5,034 nucleotides of DNA from Thermoplasmata archaeon. Its GTDB lineage: Archaea; Thermoplasmatota; E2; UBA9212. The stretch is from assembly GCA_013329495.1 (NCBI GenBank), contig DUKC01000195.1:1-5034 (forward strand). Reading direction: 5' to 3'. The stretch's first letter is position 1. The number at the start of each line of letters is the position of its first letter. The notes under the pieces were generated by a model. That model worked only from the letters and a program-made list of their open reading frames with translations. It did no database searches and was not told the DNA's origin. Both the position numbers and the translations under genes were made by a program. This document shows positions 1 through 5,010 of this stretch, piece by piece.

Positions 1-26
1 CGACCTGAAGGTCGGAGATTTCTCAC
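1..26 (-). mobile_element. Possible IS200/IS605-type end hairpin at the window edge
   Basis: Positions 1-14 form a perfect stem CGACC/GGTCG around a TGAA loop, followed by GAGA-TT-TCTC at 15-24. The layout (a short GC stem with an A-rich tetraloop, followed by a GA-TTTCTC tract) resembles the subterminal hairpin of TnpB-family IS200/IS605 elements and parallels the clearer copy at 3611-3677. If the orientation matches that copy, the terminal TGACATCCTCC-like sequence lies just left of the window. This is inference from shape: the terminus itself is not visible, and an unrelated hairpin cannot be excluded. Confidence 0.35.
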
Positions 27-60
27 CTAAAAGGAGTTAAGATCTAAGATCCTGACCAAC

Positions 61-174
61 TTAAGCGCTCCGTTTGAGGGTTCTTTCCTTATTGCGCTCG
101 GATATATCATTGTTATTTCTAACTCCGTTGAATTTGCTCTCTAGCCTTTTATCGTAATGGCAAAGGTCTATCAT
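61..174 (-). pseudogene. N-terminal stub of an archaeal tyrosine integrase
   Basis: A 37-codon minus-strand frame (ATG at 174-172, TAA at 63-61) contains YDKRLES near its start and DISERNKERTLK further on. Archaeal phage/plasmid tyrosine integrases commonly start this way: an N-terminal helical DNA-binding (SAM-like) region with a 'KRL...ISERNKELILKF' pattern. The rest of that domain and the whole catalytic domain (R...HxxR...Y) are missing. Just past the stop, in another frame, LKLVRILDLNSF can be read at 65-30; this may be a frameshifted continuation. A GTG at 183-181 is an alternative start, and CTTAAAT around 205-211 is a possible TATA element for it. The position next to the 3' end of tRNA-Arg is where an integrase would lie after integration at that tRNA. 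Identification rests on recalled family patterns. Confidence 0.55.
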
Positions 175-223
175 TTGATCCACAATAGGAGAATAGAAAA
201 AGAGATTTAAGCTTATGGTTTAA

Positions 224-297
224 TGCCCGGACCGAGATTCGAACTCGGGTCTGAAGCTCCGCAAGCTTCTAGGATATCCAAGCTACCCTATCCGGGC
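224..297 (-). tRNA. tRNA-Arg (anticodon GCG)
   Basis: On the minus strand the full cloverleaf can be drawn. The acceptor stem is GCCCGGA/TCCGGGC with discriminator A at 224. The D arm is GGGT/ATCC with loop AGCTTGGAT. The anticodon stem is GAAGC/GCTTC with loop TTGCGGA. The variable region has 4 bases, and the T arm is CCGAG/CTCGG with loop TTCGAAT. The anticodon GCG (plus positions 260-262) reads the Arg codon CGC. No intron is present and no CCA is encoded, so CCA must be added after transcription. It lies 48 bases downstream of cgi121 on the same strand. The loop has G37, so it is not a t6A substrate. Confidence 0.96.
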
Positions 298-330
298 TTG
301 AAAGTAATTCTTTTTCTTAAAGAGTTTTTC

Positions 331-342
331 TGTTTATAAACA
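331..342 (-). promoter_or_regulatory. TATA-like element upstream of tRNA-Arg
   Basis: TGTTTATAAACA is a perfect 12-base palindrome containing TTTATAAA. It lies about 34-45 bases upstream of the tRNA-Arg 5' end, so transcription starting about 26 bases after its centre would give a short leader for RNase P to remove. It lies just after the cgi121 stop codon, which suggests tRNA-Arg has its own promoter rather than depending on read-through. Being palindromic, it gives no direction by itself. Assigned by position only. Confidence 0.4.
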
Positions 343-345
343 TTT

Positions 346-885
346 TTAGGATTTCAACACGTCAACCATTGCAACTCTTTCTAGCACAAGATCCTCTGTT
401 TTATTTTTTGGCACACTCTCAATCTCCTTCTCCGTGATTCCAAAAGCTTTAGCTTTTTCTGTGTTTCCCTCAATTGTTTTATCATTCCTATTAAGACCTA
501 CAGAAATCAGCATCTCCTCCAACTCACCGTTCGTTGGAAGTTTTCCATTAAATCCTTCCGATGGCAAGAATGTAAAAAGCAAAACCACGCTCCTGTTTTT
601 CCCCTCTTTTATTCCCATATGTTCGATGGCTTCGCTTATCTGTCTCTTGCCCGAGGCATAGAGCAAGGTCTCCAGTTCGAGGGTAAACGCTGAGTTTCTA
701 TTCTCTCTGAACGCTCTCAAAGCATGCTCTAGGGCACTGACCAAATGCAACCCACCGCACACCTTATCTCCATCGAAGATTTGAATGAACAATTTTCTTT
801 CCTTTGCCCACTCATTTACAGAATTGACCAAAGACTCTACCTGCCTTATTTTTCCCTTTGCGCCAACAATTAGACTCTTCATCAT
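346..885 (-). CDS. cgi121: KEOPS complex subunit Cgi121
   Basis: This 179-residue protein matches the Cgi121/TPRKB family, the KEOPS subunit that binds Bud32 and recruits the CCA-bearing tRNA 3' end. KEOPS (Kae1, Bud32, Cgi121, Pcc1) transfers threonylcarbamoyl to A37 of tRNAs reading ANN codons, giving t6A, in the cytoplasm. The family core is visible at residues 46-94: a helix with LVSALEHALRAF, then LELETLLYASGKRQISEAIE (residues 69-88), followed by GIKEG. The N-terminal MMKSLIVGAKG strand and a longer, polar C-terminal tail (about 130-179) flank it; the tail makes it longer than the roughly 150 residues usual in archaea. The ATG at 885-883 overlaps the rpiA stop (ATGA, 4 bases), so translation is probably coupled; no independent Shine-Dalgarno is seen. 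M2 at 882-880 is an equally possible start. No membrane segments are seen. Confidence 0.85.
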   Translation of the reverse strand: MMKSLIVGAKGKIRQVESLVNSVNEWAKERKLFIQIFDGDKVCGGLHLVSALEHALRAFRENRNSAFTLELETLLYASGKRQISEAIEHMGIKEGKNRSVVLLFTFLPSEGFNGKLPTNGELEEMLISVGLNRNDKTIEGNTEKAKAFGITEKEIESVPKNKTEDLVLERVAMVDVLKS

Positions 886-1571
886 TTTTTGTTGAGCGAT
901 TTTTTTCCTTCCAAAATCTTTATTCCTTCACTCGTGCCCACGATTGCTTTGTCTGCAAGATTGATGAACAGACCGTTTTCCACAACACCGGGAATAGAAT
1001 TTATTTTTGTTTCAAGATTCTTTGCATTCTTTATCTCATTGAACTTACAATCGAGTATGTAATTGCCGTTATCGGTGAAGAATTCTTTTCCATTTTTGGT
1101 CCGAAGGGAAACCTCTGCCCCCAACTTCTCGAGTTCTCTTTTGATGGGAGATGCACCTAGAGGAACCACTTCTACCGGCAGTGGTGCCTTGCCCAGGACC
1201 CCAACAACCTTCGTTTCGTCTACCACTATAATTTCTCGCTTTGAATTGAATGCGACTATTTTTTCCCGGGTTAGTGCTCCCCCTCTGCCCTTTATGAGAT
1301 TCAGCTCAGGATCCACTTCATCAGCACCATCTATCGTGAGGTCTATCCTGGAATTTTCCTCGAAATTCGTCAGCGGAATCCTCTCCTTTTTTGCAAGCTC
1401 CTCGGTCTCGGCTGAGGTAGGGATTCCCTTAACCTTTAGTCCGCCTTTAACCAGTTCCCCGATCTTTCTGATGGCATATTTGACGGTAGTGCCTGTACCC
1501 AGCCCAAGTATCATTCCATCTTTGACGTGCTCACATGCTTTTTCAGCAGCCTTTTGTTTTAGCTCTTCCAT
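882..1571 (-). CDS. rpiA: Ribose-5-phosphate isomerase A
   Basis: RpiA interconverts ribose 5-phosphate and ribulose 5-phosphate, supplying ribose for nucleotides (in archaea often made from hexoses through the ribulose monophosphate route). The 229-residue length is normal. The whole family signature is present in order: GLGTGTT phosphate loop (residues 23-29), GIPTS (49-53), DGADEVD (81-87), KGRGGA (94-99) and TREK (101-104). The residues matching catalytic Asp81, Asp84, Lys94 and Glu103 of the E. coli enzyme fall at the same numbers here. The C-terminal part includes GVVENGLF and ends with a Lys-rich tail. The start at 1571 leaves a 57-base spacer to divergent kptA; no Shine-Dalgarno precedes it, so the message may be leaderless or nearly so. 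It is the first gene of a probable rpiA-cgi121 operon, overlapping cgi121 by 4 bases. Confidence 0.96.
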   Translation of the reverse strand: MEELKQKAAEKACEHVKDGMILGLGTGTTVKYAIRKIGELVKGGLKVKGIPTSAETEELAKKERIPLTNFEENSRIDLTIDGADEVDPELNLIKGRGGALTREKIVAFNSKREIIVVDETKVVGVLGKAPLPVEVVPLGASPIKRELEKLGAEVSLRTKNGKEFFTDNGNYILDCKFNEIKNAKNLETKINSIPGVVENGLFINLADKAIVGTSEGIKILEGKKSLNKK

Positions 1572-1589
1572 GATACTTTGAATTAAAAC

Positions 1590-1613
1590 TTTATATTAAA
1601 AGCTTTTATATTA
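1590..1613. promoter_or_regulatory. Divergent, overlapping TATA region of rpiA and kptA
   Basis: The rpiA-kptA spacer is almost all A/T and centres on the palindrome AAAAGCTTTT (1598-1607), flanked by TTTATATTA on the left (1590-1598) and TTTTATATTA on the right (1604-1613). The left box fits a TATA element for kptA, with a start near 1620 and a leader of about 9 bases that would still carry AAGGT. The right box, read on the minus strand as TAATATAAAA, fits rpiA with a start near 1582. The two boxes overlap in opposite directions, so polymerase and TBP/TFB could compete. Assigned from spacing and composition. Confidence 0.5.
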
Positions 1614-1628
1614 TGTTGCAAGGTAAAA

Positions 1629-2255
1629 ATGTTAGGCGAATGTCCGGATCATGGGTATTATAGAGCAAATGAGTGCCCAGGGTGCTTAAAAAAAGGCAAA
1701 TTTCTAATGAATGATAACGAGATTTTACAGGTAAGCAGATGGATGGCGGGAATATTGAGGCATTTTCCTGAGAAACTTGGAGTCAGGTTGGATTCCAATG
1801 GATGGACTGAACTCGAAGAATTGTCTAGGGTGATAGGTCGGAGAACCAATTACGGGTGGATTAAGCCCATGCACATCGAGGCCGTAGCAACAACCGATCC
1901 GAGAGGACGTTATCAGGTAGAAAGCAACAGAGTGAGAGCAACCTACGGCCACACGATTCAAGTGGATCTATCTGACCTGCCTGAGGCTGACTTGGATGAA
2001 CTTTTTTACCCGACCACGATAGAGGAGATGGGTTTGATTCAGGAACGGGGACTGTATCCGATAGAGCAAATCTATGTTCACCTGAGTGGCACAAAAGAAA
2101 AGGCGCTGGAAGCGGGCAGAGTTCACACTCCCGATCCGATTATCGTAAGGGTGGATGGAGCGAGAGCAAAAAAGGACGGCGTTGTTATAAGGAAAGCAGG
2201 CAAAGAGGTATATCTGGTCAAAGAGATAGGCGCAAATTATTTAAGCAAAATTTAG
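1629..2255 (+). CDS. kptA: RNA 2'-phosphotransferase KptA/Tpt1 with N-terminal zinc ribbon
   Basis: KptA/Tpt1 removes an internal RNA 2'-phosphate by transferring it to NAD+, yielding ADP-ribose 1'',2''-cyclic phosphate; in archaea its natural substrate is uncertain. Residues 5-19 hold C5-x2-H8-x7-C16-x2-C19, the small zinc-binding head seen on archaeal members. The catalytic body starts with ILRHFPEKLGVRLDSNGW (42-59), carrying the conserved Arg44-His45 pair, then RVRATYGHT (101-109) with Arg103, VHLS (150-153), and a C-terminal IVRVDGARAKKDG...VYLV segment. Two usual residues differ: the His of the family LYHGT motif is Pro128 (FYPTT), and the Arg three residues before VHLS is Gln147. A Pro-type motif is, as I recall, common in archaeal members; the Gln is odder. 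AAGGT at 1620-1624 supports the ATG at 1629. The gene is divergent from rpiA and is followed by tRNA-Lys. Confidence 0.9.
   Translation: MLGECPDHGYYRANECPGCLKKGKFLMNDNEILQVSRWMAGILRHFPEKLGVRLDSNGWTELEELSRVIGRRTNYGWIKPMHIEAVATTDPRGRYQVESNRVRATYGHTIQVDLSDLPEADLDELFYPTTIEEMGLIQERGLYPIEQIYVHLSGTKEKALEAGRVHTPDPIIVRVDGARAKKDGVVIRKAGKEVYLVKEIGANYLSKI
2237..2244 (+). promoter_or_regulatory. TATA-like element upstream of tRNA-Lys
   Basis: TTATTTAA lies inside the last codons of kptA, centred about 33 bases before the tRNA-Lys 5' end. Transcription starting about 26 bases downstream would begin near 2267 and leave a short 5' leader. Positional inference in AT-rich DNA. Confidence 0.3.
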
Positions 2256-2273
2256 GAATAATAAATGCAGCTT

Positions 2274-2347
2274 GGGCTCGTGGCTCAGCTAGGTAGAGCG
2301 ATGGACTCTTAATCCACAGGTCGGGGGTTCGAATCCCTCCGAGCCCG
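2274..2347 (+). tRNA. tRNA-Lys (anticodon CTT)
   Basis: The cloverleaf is clear. The acceptor stem is GGGCTCG/CGAGCCC with discriminator G2347. The D arm is GCTC/GAGC with loop AGCTAGGTA. The anticodon stem is ATGGA/TCCAC with loop CTCTTAA. The variable region is AGGTC, and the T arm is GGGGG/CCCTC with loop TTCGAAT. The anticodon CTT (2308-2310) reads AAG. The first anticodon-stem pair (27-43) is an A-C mismatch. There is no intron and no encoded CCA. A37 and an ANN codon make it an expected target of the t6A-forming KEOPS complex, whose Cgi121 subunit is encoded at 346-885. Confidence 0.97.
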
Positions 2348-2387
2348 TTAAACCAGGAAAAGCGGTTTCAAAAGGAAAAGTGATTGC

Positions 2388-3290
2388 ATGAAGGGCTGGA
2401 TACTGTACAAAGAATCTGTTAAAGAGGAGTATGAGATAGAAAAATTTGTGGAGAGGGCTAAGGATGAGGGAATATATCTGAGGGTCCTTGCGCCAGAAGA
2501 GTTCGACATTATTGTCACTGGGGAGGAAAGGAAGAGCATCCTTTATGATGCAGTGGAGCTCGGCTTGCCTGACTTCTTCTTACCGAGAACAGGTGCCAAA
2601 ACCGATTATTTTTCCCTTGCAATCGTAAGACATCTCGAGAGATTGGGTGTTTACACTGTCAACTCTTCTAGAAGCATTATAAATGTGAAAGACAAGCTGT
2701 TTACACAGCAGATCCTCGCTTCAAGCAACATTCCGATTCCCAAGACTATGCTCGCGAGATTGCCGCCCATCGATCCAGATCTCGTAGAAAAACGGCTGGG
2801 CTTTCCTGTTGTTGTAAAGACACTGTCTGGCACCAAAGGGAAGGGAGTTTTCCTTGCAGAGAACAAGGCACAGTTCAAGGATTTGGTGGAGCTGATTGGC
2901 TCGACAGACATTCCGGTTAACATCCTTCTGCAGGAGTACATAGAATCGAGCAGAGGAAGAGATCTCAGAGTTTTTGTTCTTGGGGGAAAAGCGATCGCGT
3001 GCATGGAAAGAAAAAGCAGAGAAGAATACCAGTTTAAATCAAACTTTTCAGCCGGCGGAAGTGTTAGAAAACATGAACTGAACGAAGAGGCTGAGTGGTT
3101 GGCAACCGAGAGTGCGAGATTGTTAGATTTGGAGATTGCTGGAATCGATTTGTTGTTTGATGGAGATCATTTTAAGGTGTGCGAGGCGAACTCCTCACCA
3201 GGTTTTGAAGGTCTAGAAAAATGTTGTGAAATAGACATCGCAAAGGAGATATACCACTTTTTGAGAATCAGGCTGGGGATATTTAAATAA
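2388..3290 (+). CDS. RimK-family ATP-grasp alpha-L-glutamate ligase
   Basis: This 300-residue ATP-grasp enzyme is of normal length for the RimK family, which joins glutamate (or a similar amino acid) to a carboxylate through an acyl-phosphate. Domain order: N-terminal pre-ATP-grasp region (1-100), NVKDKLFTQQIL (99-110), VVVKTLSGTKGKGV (141-154) with the ATP-binding Lys and glycine loop, QEYIES (182-187), RDLRVFVLGGKAIACMERK (191-209), SNFSAGGSV (218-226), AGIDLL (251-256), and the metal-binding EANSSPGFEG (267-275, with Glu267 and Asn269). The C-terminal part matches E. coli RimK closely in pattern. In archaea the main relatives are MptN (tetrahydromethanopterin), CofF (F420) and LysX-like ligases; sequence alone does not separate them here, and LysX is less likely without lys genes nearby. 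The ATG lies 40 bases after tRNA-Lys, with GTGAT at 2380-2384 as a weak Shine-Dalgarno. Co-transcription with the tRNA is possible. Confidence 0.85.
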   Translation: MKGWILYKESVKEEYEIEKFVERAKDEGIYLRVLAPEEFDIIVTGEERKSILYDAVELGLPDFFLPRTGAKTDYFSLAIVRHLERLGVYTVNSSRSIINVKDKLFTQQILASSNIPIPKTMLARLPPIDPDLVEKRLGFPVVVKTLSGTKGKGVFLAENKAQFKDLVELIGSTDIPVNILLQEYIESSRGRDLRVFVLGGKAIACMERKSREEYQFKSNFSAGGSVRKHELNEEAEWLATESARLLDLEIAGIDLLFDGDHFKVCEANSSPGFEGLEKCCEIDIAKEIYHFLRIRLGIFK

Positions 3291-3311
3291 ATGTGAATAT
3301 ATCCTTGTACT

Positions 3312-3601
3312 CTATCCAACTTTTTCTATCTTGATGACTCGCAGATCATCTGTTGTTTCCTTGTTGATCCTTGCTTTGCTAACCAGCACCTTGGTTCCAT
3401 CAGTCGATTTCAAAAAAAAAATAGAAAATCCATGGATCGAAAGAGTAGGGATCTAAGATAAAGTGTCCTGCAGACTGGGCAATTTCAGTAGATTTTATGA
3501 AAGAAGGCTGTTCTTTATTGACCCTTCTAGAGAAGAAATCAAAAATGCTGATCAAGCTTATTTTTCTTTTCAGTGTTATTCAAGATGAAAGGATAAAACA
3601 T
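3312..3601 (-). pseudogene. Broken small gene of unknown function (two frameshifts)
   Basis: Minus-strand coding-like sequence runs from an ATG at 3601-3599 to a TAG at 3314-3312, but in three frames. The switches fall at T runs: T5 (plus 3541-3545) and T10 (plus 3412-3421). Removing one T from each would give a single protein of about 95 residues. Segment 1 reads LNNTEKKNKLDQHF; segment 2 reads DFFSRRVNKEQPSFIKSTEI and later DPYSFDPWIFYFF; segment 3 reads STDGTKVLVSKARINKETT and ends IEKVG. I do not recognise the family. The stretch KKNKLDQHFDFFSRR...PSFIKSTEIA has the look of a helix-turn-helix opening, but that is a guess. It starts just after the IS end at 3611 and converges on the ligase gene, 21 bases away. 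Either decay or homopolymer sequencing error could explain the shifts. This stretch otherwise shows no gene. Confidence 0.5.
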
Positions 3602-4337
3602 TTGCCGAGATGTGACATCCTCCCACAACTAAAGTCGTGGGCTTCCAGCGACTCCTCGAAATTGAGGAGGATCGCATGTAGTTCACTCTAACTCTATCTT
3701 TTTCAAGCAAAGCCACTTCCCCGTCTTCAAGGCAGATGACTCTGTTTGTAAACTTGAGCAAGGGGGGAATATCCGAGGCGATAAAATTCTCCCCCTTTCC
3801 GAGCCCAATCACCAGAAGAGACTCTCTTCTGGCTCCGAGCAGCAGTTCCTCCTTCTTTGAATTCACTGCCACTGCAAAAGAACCTGTCAGTTTTGATAGG
3901 GATCTGACAAACGCTTTTTCAAGAGAATCTTCATAGTTTTCCTCGATCAGGTGAGCAATCAGCTCAGAATCTGTATGAGAAGCGAAGTGGTGCCCTCTAT
4001 CCGTTAGCTCCTTCTTTAGTTCCTTGAAGTTCTCGAGGATTCCATTGTGAACAACAAAAAGTTCTCCTTTGCAATCGCTCAAGGGATGAGCGTTGGCTTT
4101 GCTTACTCCCCCAATGGTTGCCCAGCGTGTGTGGCCTATTCCAAGCCTGCCTGAAATTGGAGGCAAATGCTCGAGGAACTTGCCAAGATCACCAACCTCC
4201 TTATGAAGCCGAACTCTGCCTTTATCAAGAATAGCAATTCTTATTGAATCACACCCTCGATACTCGAGATTTCTGAGTCCTTCGATTAGTATTGGTTTAG
4301 CCTCTCTCCGCCCGATATATCCTATTATGCCACACAT
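3576..4337 (-). pseudogene. glmS: Truncated glmS: glutaminase domain only, fused to an IS-derived tail
   Basis: GlmS makes glucosamine 6-phosphate from fructose 6-phosphate and glutamine, the first step to UDP-GlcNAc. A full enzyme is about 600 residues: an N-terminal class II glutaminase plus two SIS isomerase domains. Here the frame has 253 codons. Residues 1-219 match the glutaminase: MCGIIGYIG with nucleophile Cys2, LEYRG (24-28), HTRWAT (69-74), VHNGILEN (96-103), HTDSELI (121-127), GENFIASD and the LEDGEVALLEKDRVRV end. Both SIS domains are absent. Residues 220-253 (YMRSSSISRSRW onward) are translated from the IS remnant at 3611-3680 and flanking DNA. Normally conserved positions also differ: the family GYDSAG is GCDSIR (28-33), and WATHG is WATIG (72-76). 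This suggests loss of function, although Cys2, Arg71, Asn98-Gly99 and Asp123 remain. It cannot make glucosamine 6-phosphate alone; a free glutaminase domain is a less likely reading. Confidence 0.85.
3611..3677 (-). mobile_element. Remnant of an IS200/IS605 (TnpB-family) right end, two hairpins
   Basis: Read on the plus strand, it opens with TGTGACATCCTCCC, a terminus typical of IS200/IS605/TnpB elements. Hairpin 1 follows: CCCACAACT (3622-3630), loop AA, AGTCGTGGG (3633-3641). Hairpin 2 is GCGA-CTCCTC (3648-3657), loop GAAATT, GAGGAG-GA-TCGC (3664-3675) with a GA bulge. The single mismatch in hairpin 1 is A-C in plus-strand RNA but a G-U wobble in minus-strand RNA, so the minus strand is the better folded transcript. 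That fits the 3' end of an omega RNA running toward 3611. No tnpA or tnpB reading frame is attached; only about 70 bases remain between truncated glmS and the broken gene. The same 15-base terminus recurs at 5011-5025. Confidence 0.75.
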
Positions 4338-4387
4338 TCAAACCGTATGGTCCCACACAACATCAATGAGTCAGTGAACTGTTGTCC

Positions 4388-4397
4388 ATATAAAAAT
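4388..4397 (-). promoter_or_regulatory. TATA-like promoter element of glmS
   Basis: On the minus strand TTTTTATATGG (within 4387-4397) sits about 55 bases upstream of the glmS ATG. It predicts a transcript start near 4367 and a leader of about 30 bases. No good Shine-Dalgarno lies just before the ATG. The rest of the 142-base spacer to hsp20 holds the hsp20 terminator and no gene. Confidence 0.45.
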
Positions 4398-4438
4398 TAA
4401 GTGCCCTTTTTCATACGCCAAAAATTTGTTTTTGTCTC

Positions 4439-4479
4439 AAAAGAAAAAGGGGGGGAGAGAAGAGTTTGAGCTTCTTCTC
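4439..4479 (-). terminator. Hairpin terminator after hsp20
   Basis: Immediately after the hsp20 stop codon the minus strand has GAGAAGA, a 9-base loop, then TCTTCTC (a perfect 7-bp stem at plus 4457-4463 and 4473-4479), followed by seven Cs and TTTTTCTTTT (4439-4448). The stem plus T tract suits termination of hsp20 transcripts before the separate glmS promoter. The run of seven Cs between stem and T tract is atypical. Confidence 0.6.
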
Positions 4480-4968
4480 TTAATCTATCTTTACCTTCTT
4501 TCCTTTCTTTACTTGTTTCTTCGGCAGTGTGATTTCCAAAACGCCGTTTTTGAAGGTAGCCTTAACCTTTTCTTCGTTTACCTCAGCAGGCAGTGATAAT
4601 TTTCTGTAATACTGGGAGTATGTTCTTTCTCTCCTTAGGTATCCCTCTCTCTTTTCTTTGGATTCCTCCTTCATTTCTGCGGATATTTCAAGCTGATTAT
4701 CCCTGACCGATATGTTAACATCTCCTTTTTCAATCCCAGGCAAATCTGCGGTAATTATGAGCTCATTCTCTTGGTCTATTAGGTCAATAGAGGGCTCGGC
4801 AGTGGCCAAAGCCTTCTCGGTGGTTGCGAGAGCCTTTCCTACAAACGGAGGAGGAAGCCTCCTCACTCCAAAGGAGAAAACTCTCTCCATCTCATCATGC
4901 ATCCTTCTGAATTCTTTTTCCATTCTTCTTCTTGCTTCATCCCAATCGTCCCACCAATCTCTTGGCAT
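4480..4968 (-). CDS. hsp20: Small heat-shock protein, Hsp20/alpha-crystallin family
   Basis: An ATP-independent cytoplasmic holdase that binds unfolding proteins and forms large oligomers. From the ATG at 4968 it is 162 residues, typical of archaeal Hsp20. Order: charged and aromatic N-terminal arm (PRDWWDDWDEARRRMEKEF) predicted as helix, a linker with two KALAT-x-E repeats, then the alpha-crystallin beta-sandwich from EPSIDLIDQENELIITADLPG (about 58-78) through NISVRDNQLEISAE, the RRERTYSQYYRKLSLP stretch and the signature FKNGVLEITLPK (about 139-150), and a Lys-rich tail ending KVKID, where VKI can serve as the C-terminal IxI-type anchor. An in-frame GTG at 4977 would add three residues, but it lies inside AGGTGAT, so ATG 4968 is preferred. 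It is a single-gene unit with its own terminator. CTATAATA at 4998-4991 is TATA-like but too close to the start for a leader that keeps the ribosome site; the true promoter may lie farther up, in or beyond the IS end. Confidence 0.95.
   Translation of the reverse strand: MPRDWWDDWDEARRRMEKEFRRMHDEMERVFSFGVRRLPPPFVGKALATTEKALATAEPSIDLIDQENELIITADLPGIEKGDVNISVRDNQLEISAEMKEESKEKREGYLRRERTYSQYYRKLSLPAEVNEEKVKATFKNGVLEITLPKKQVKKGKKVKID
4795..4836 (-). repeat. Two 7-codon tandem repeats inside hsp20
   Basis: The linker before the alpha-crystallin domain reads KALATTE then KALATAE, two adjacent 21-base units (4836-4816 and 4815-4795). They differ at one residue and at several synonymous positions, suggesting an older in-frame duplication of the flexible linker. 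Confidence 0.7.
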
Positions 4969-4972
4969 TTTA

Positions 4973-4979
4973 ATCACCT
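4973..4979 (-). promoter_or_regulatory. Shine-Dalgarno of hsp20 that decides the start codon
   Basis: AGGTGAT on the minus strand is a 7-base match to the complement of the archaeal 16S 3' end and is separated by TAAA from the ATG at 4968. It contains the alternative GTG start (4977-4975), which is therefore unlikely to be used. Confidence 0.75.
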
Positions 4980-5010
4980 TTTGTTTGTTCTATTATAGTA
5001 GGTTGATGAT

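Noticed and set aside
41..50. GATCTAAGAT, repeated at 3450-3459
   Set aside because: A 10-base match without extension on either side is near chance for this length, and both sites are in decayed sequence.
1063..1581. Long plus-strand open frame opposite rpiA
   Set aside because: It is antisense to a complete rpiA with all catalytic motifs. Its Ser/Pro/Phe-rich composition is what the complement of that gene would give.
3497..3691. 64-codon plus-strand frame across the IS remnant
   Set aside because: It runs through both IS hairpins and into glmS antisense, has no motif or ribosome site, and the opposite strand has better coding character.
4449..4455. Run of seven Gs as a possible slippage or regulatory tract
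   Set aside because: It lies between the hsp20 terminator stem and T tract, outside any coding frame.
4969..4977. GTG start adding three residues to Hsp20
   Set aside because: The GTG lies within the AGGTGAT ribosome site that serves the ATG at 4968.
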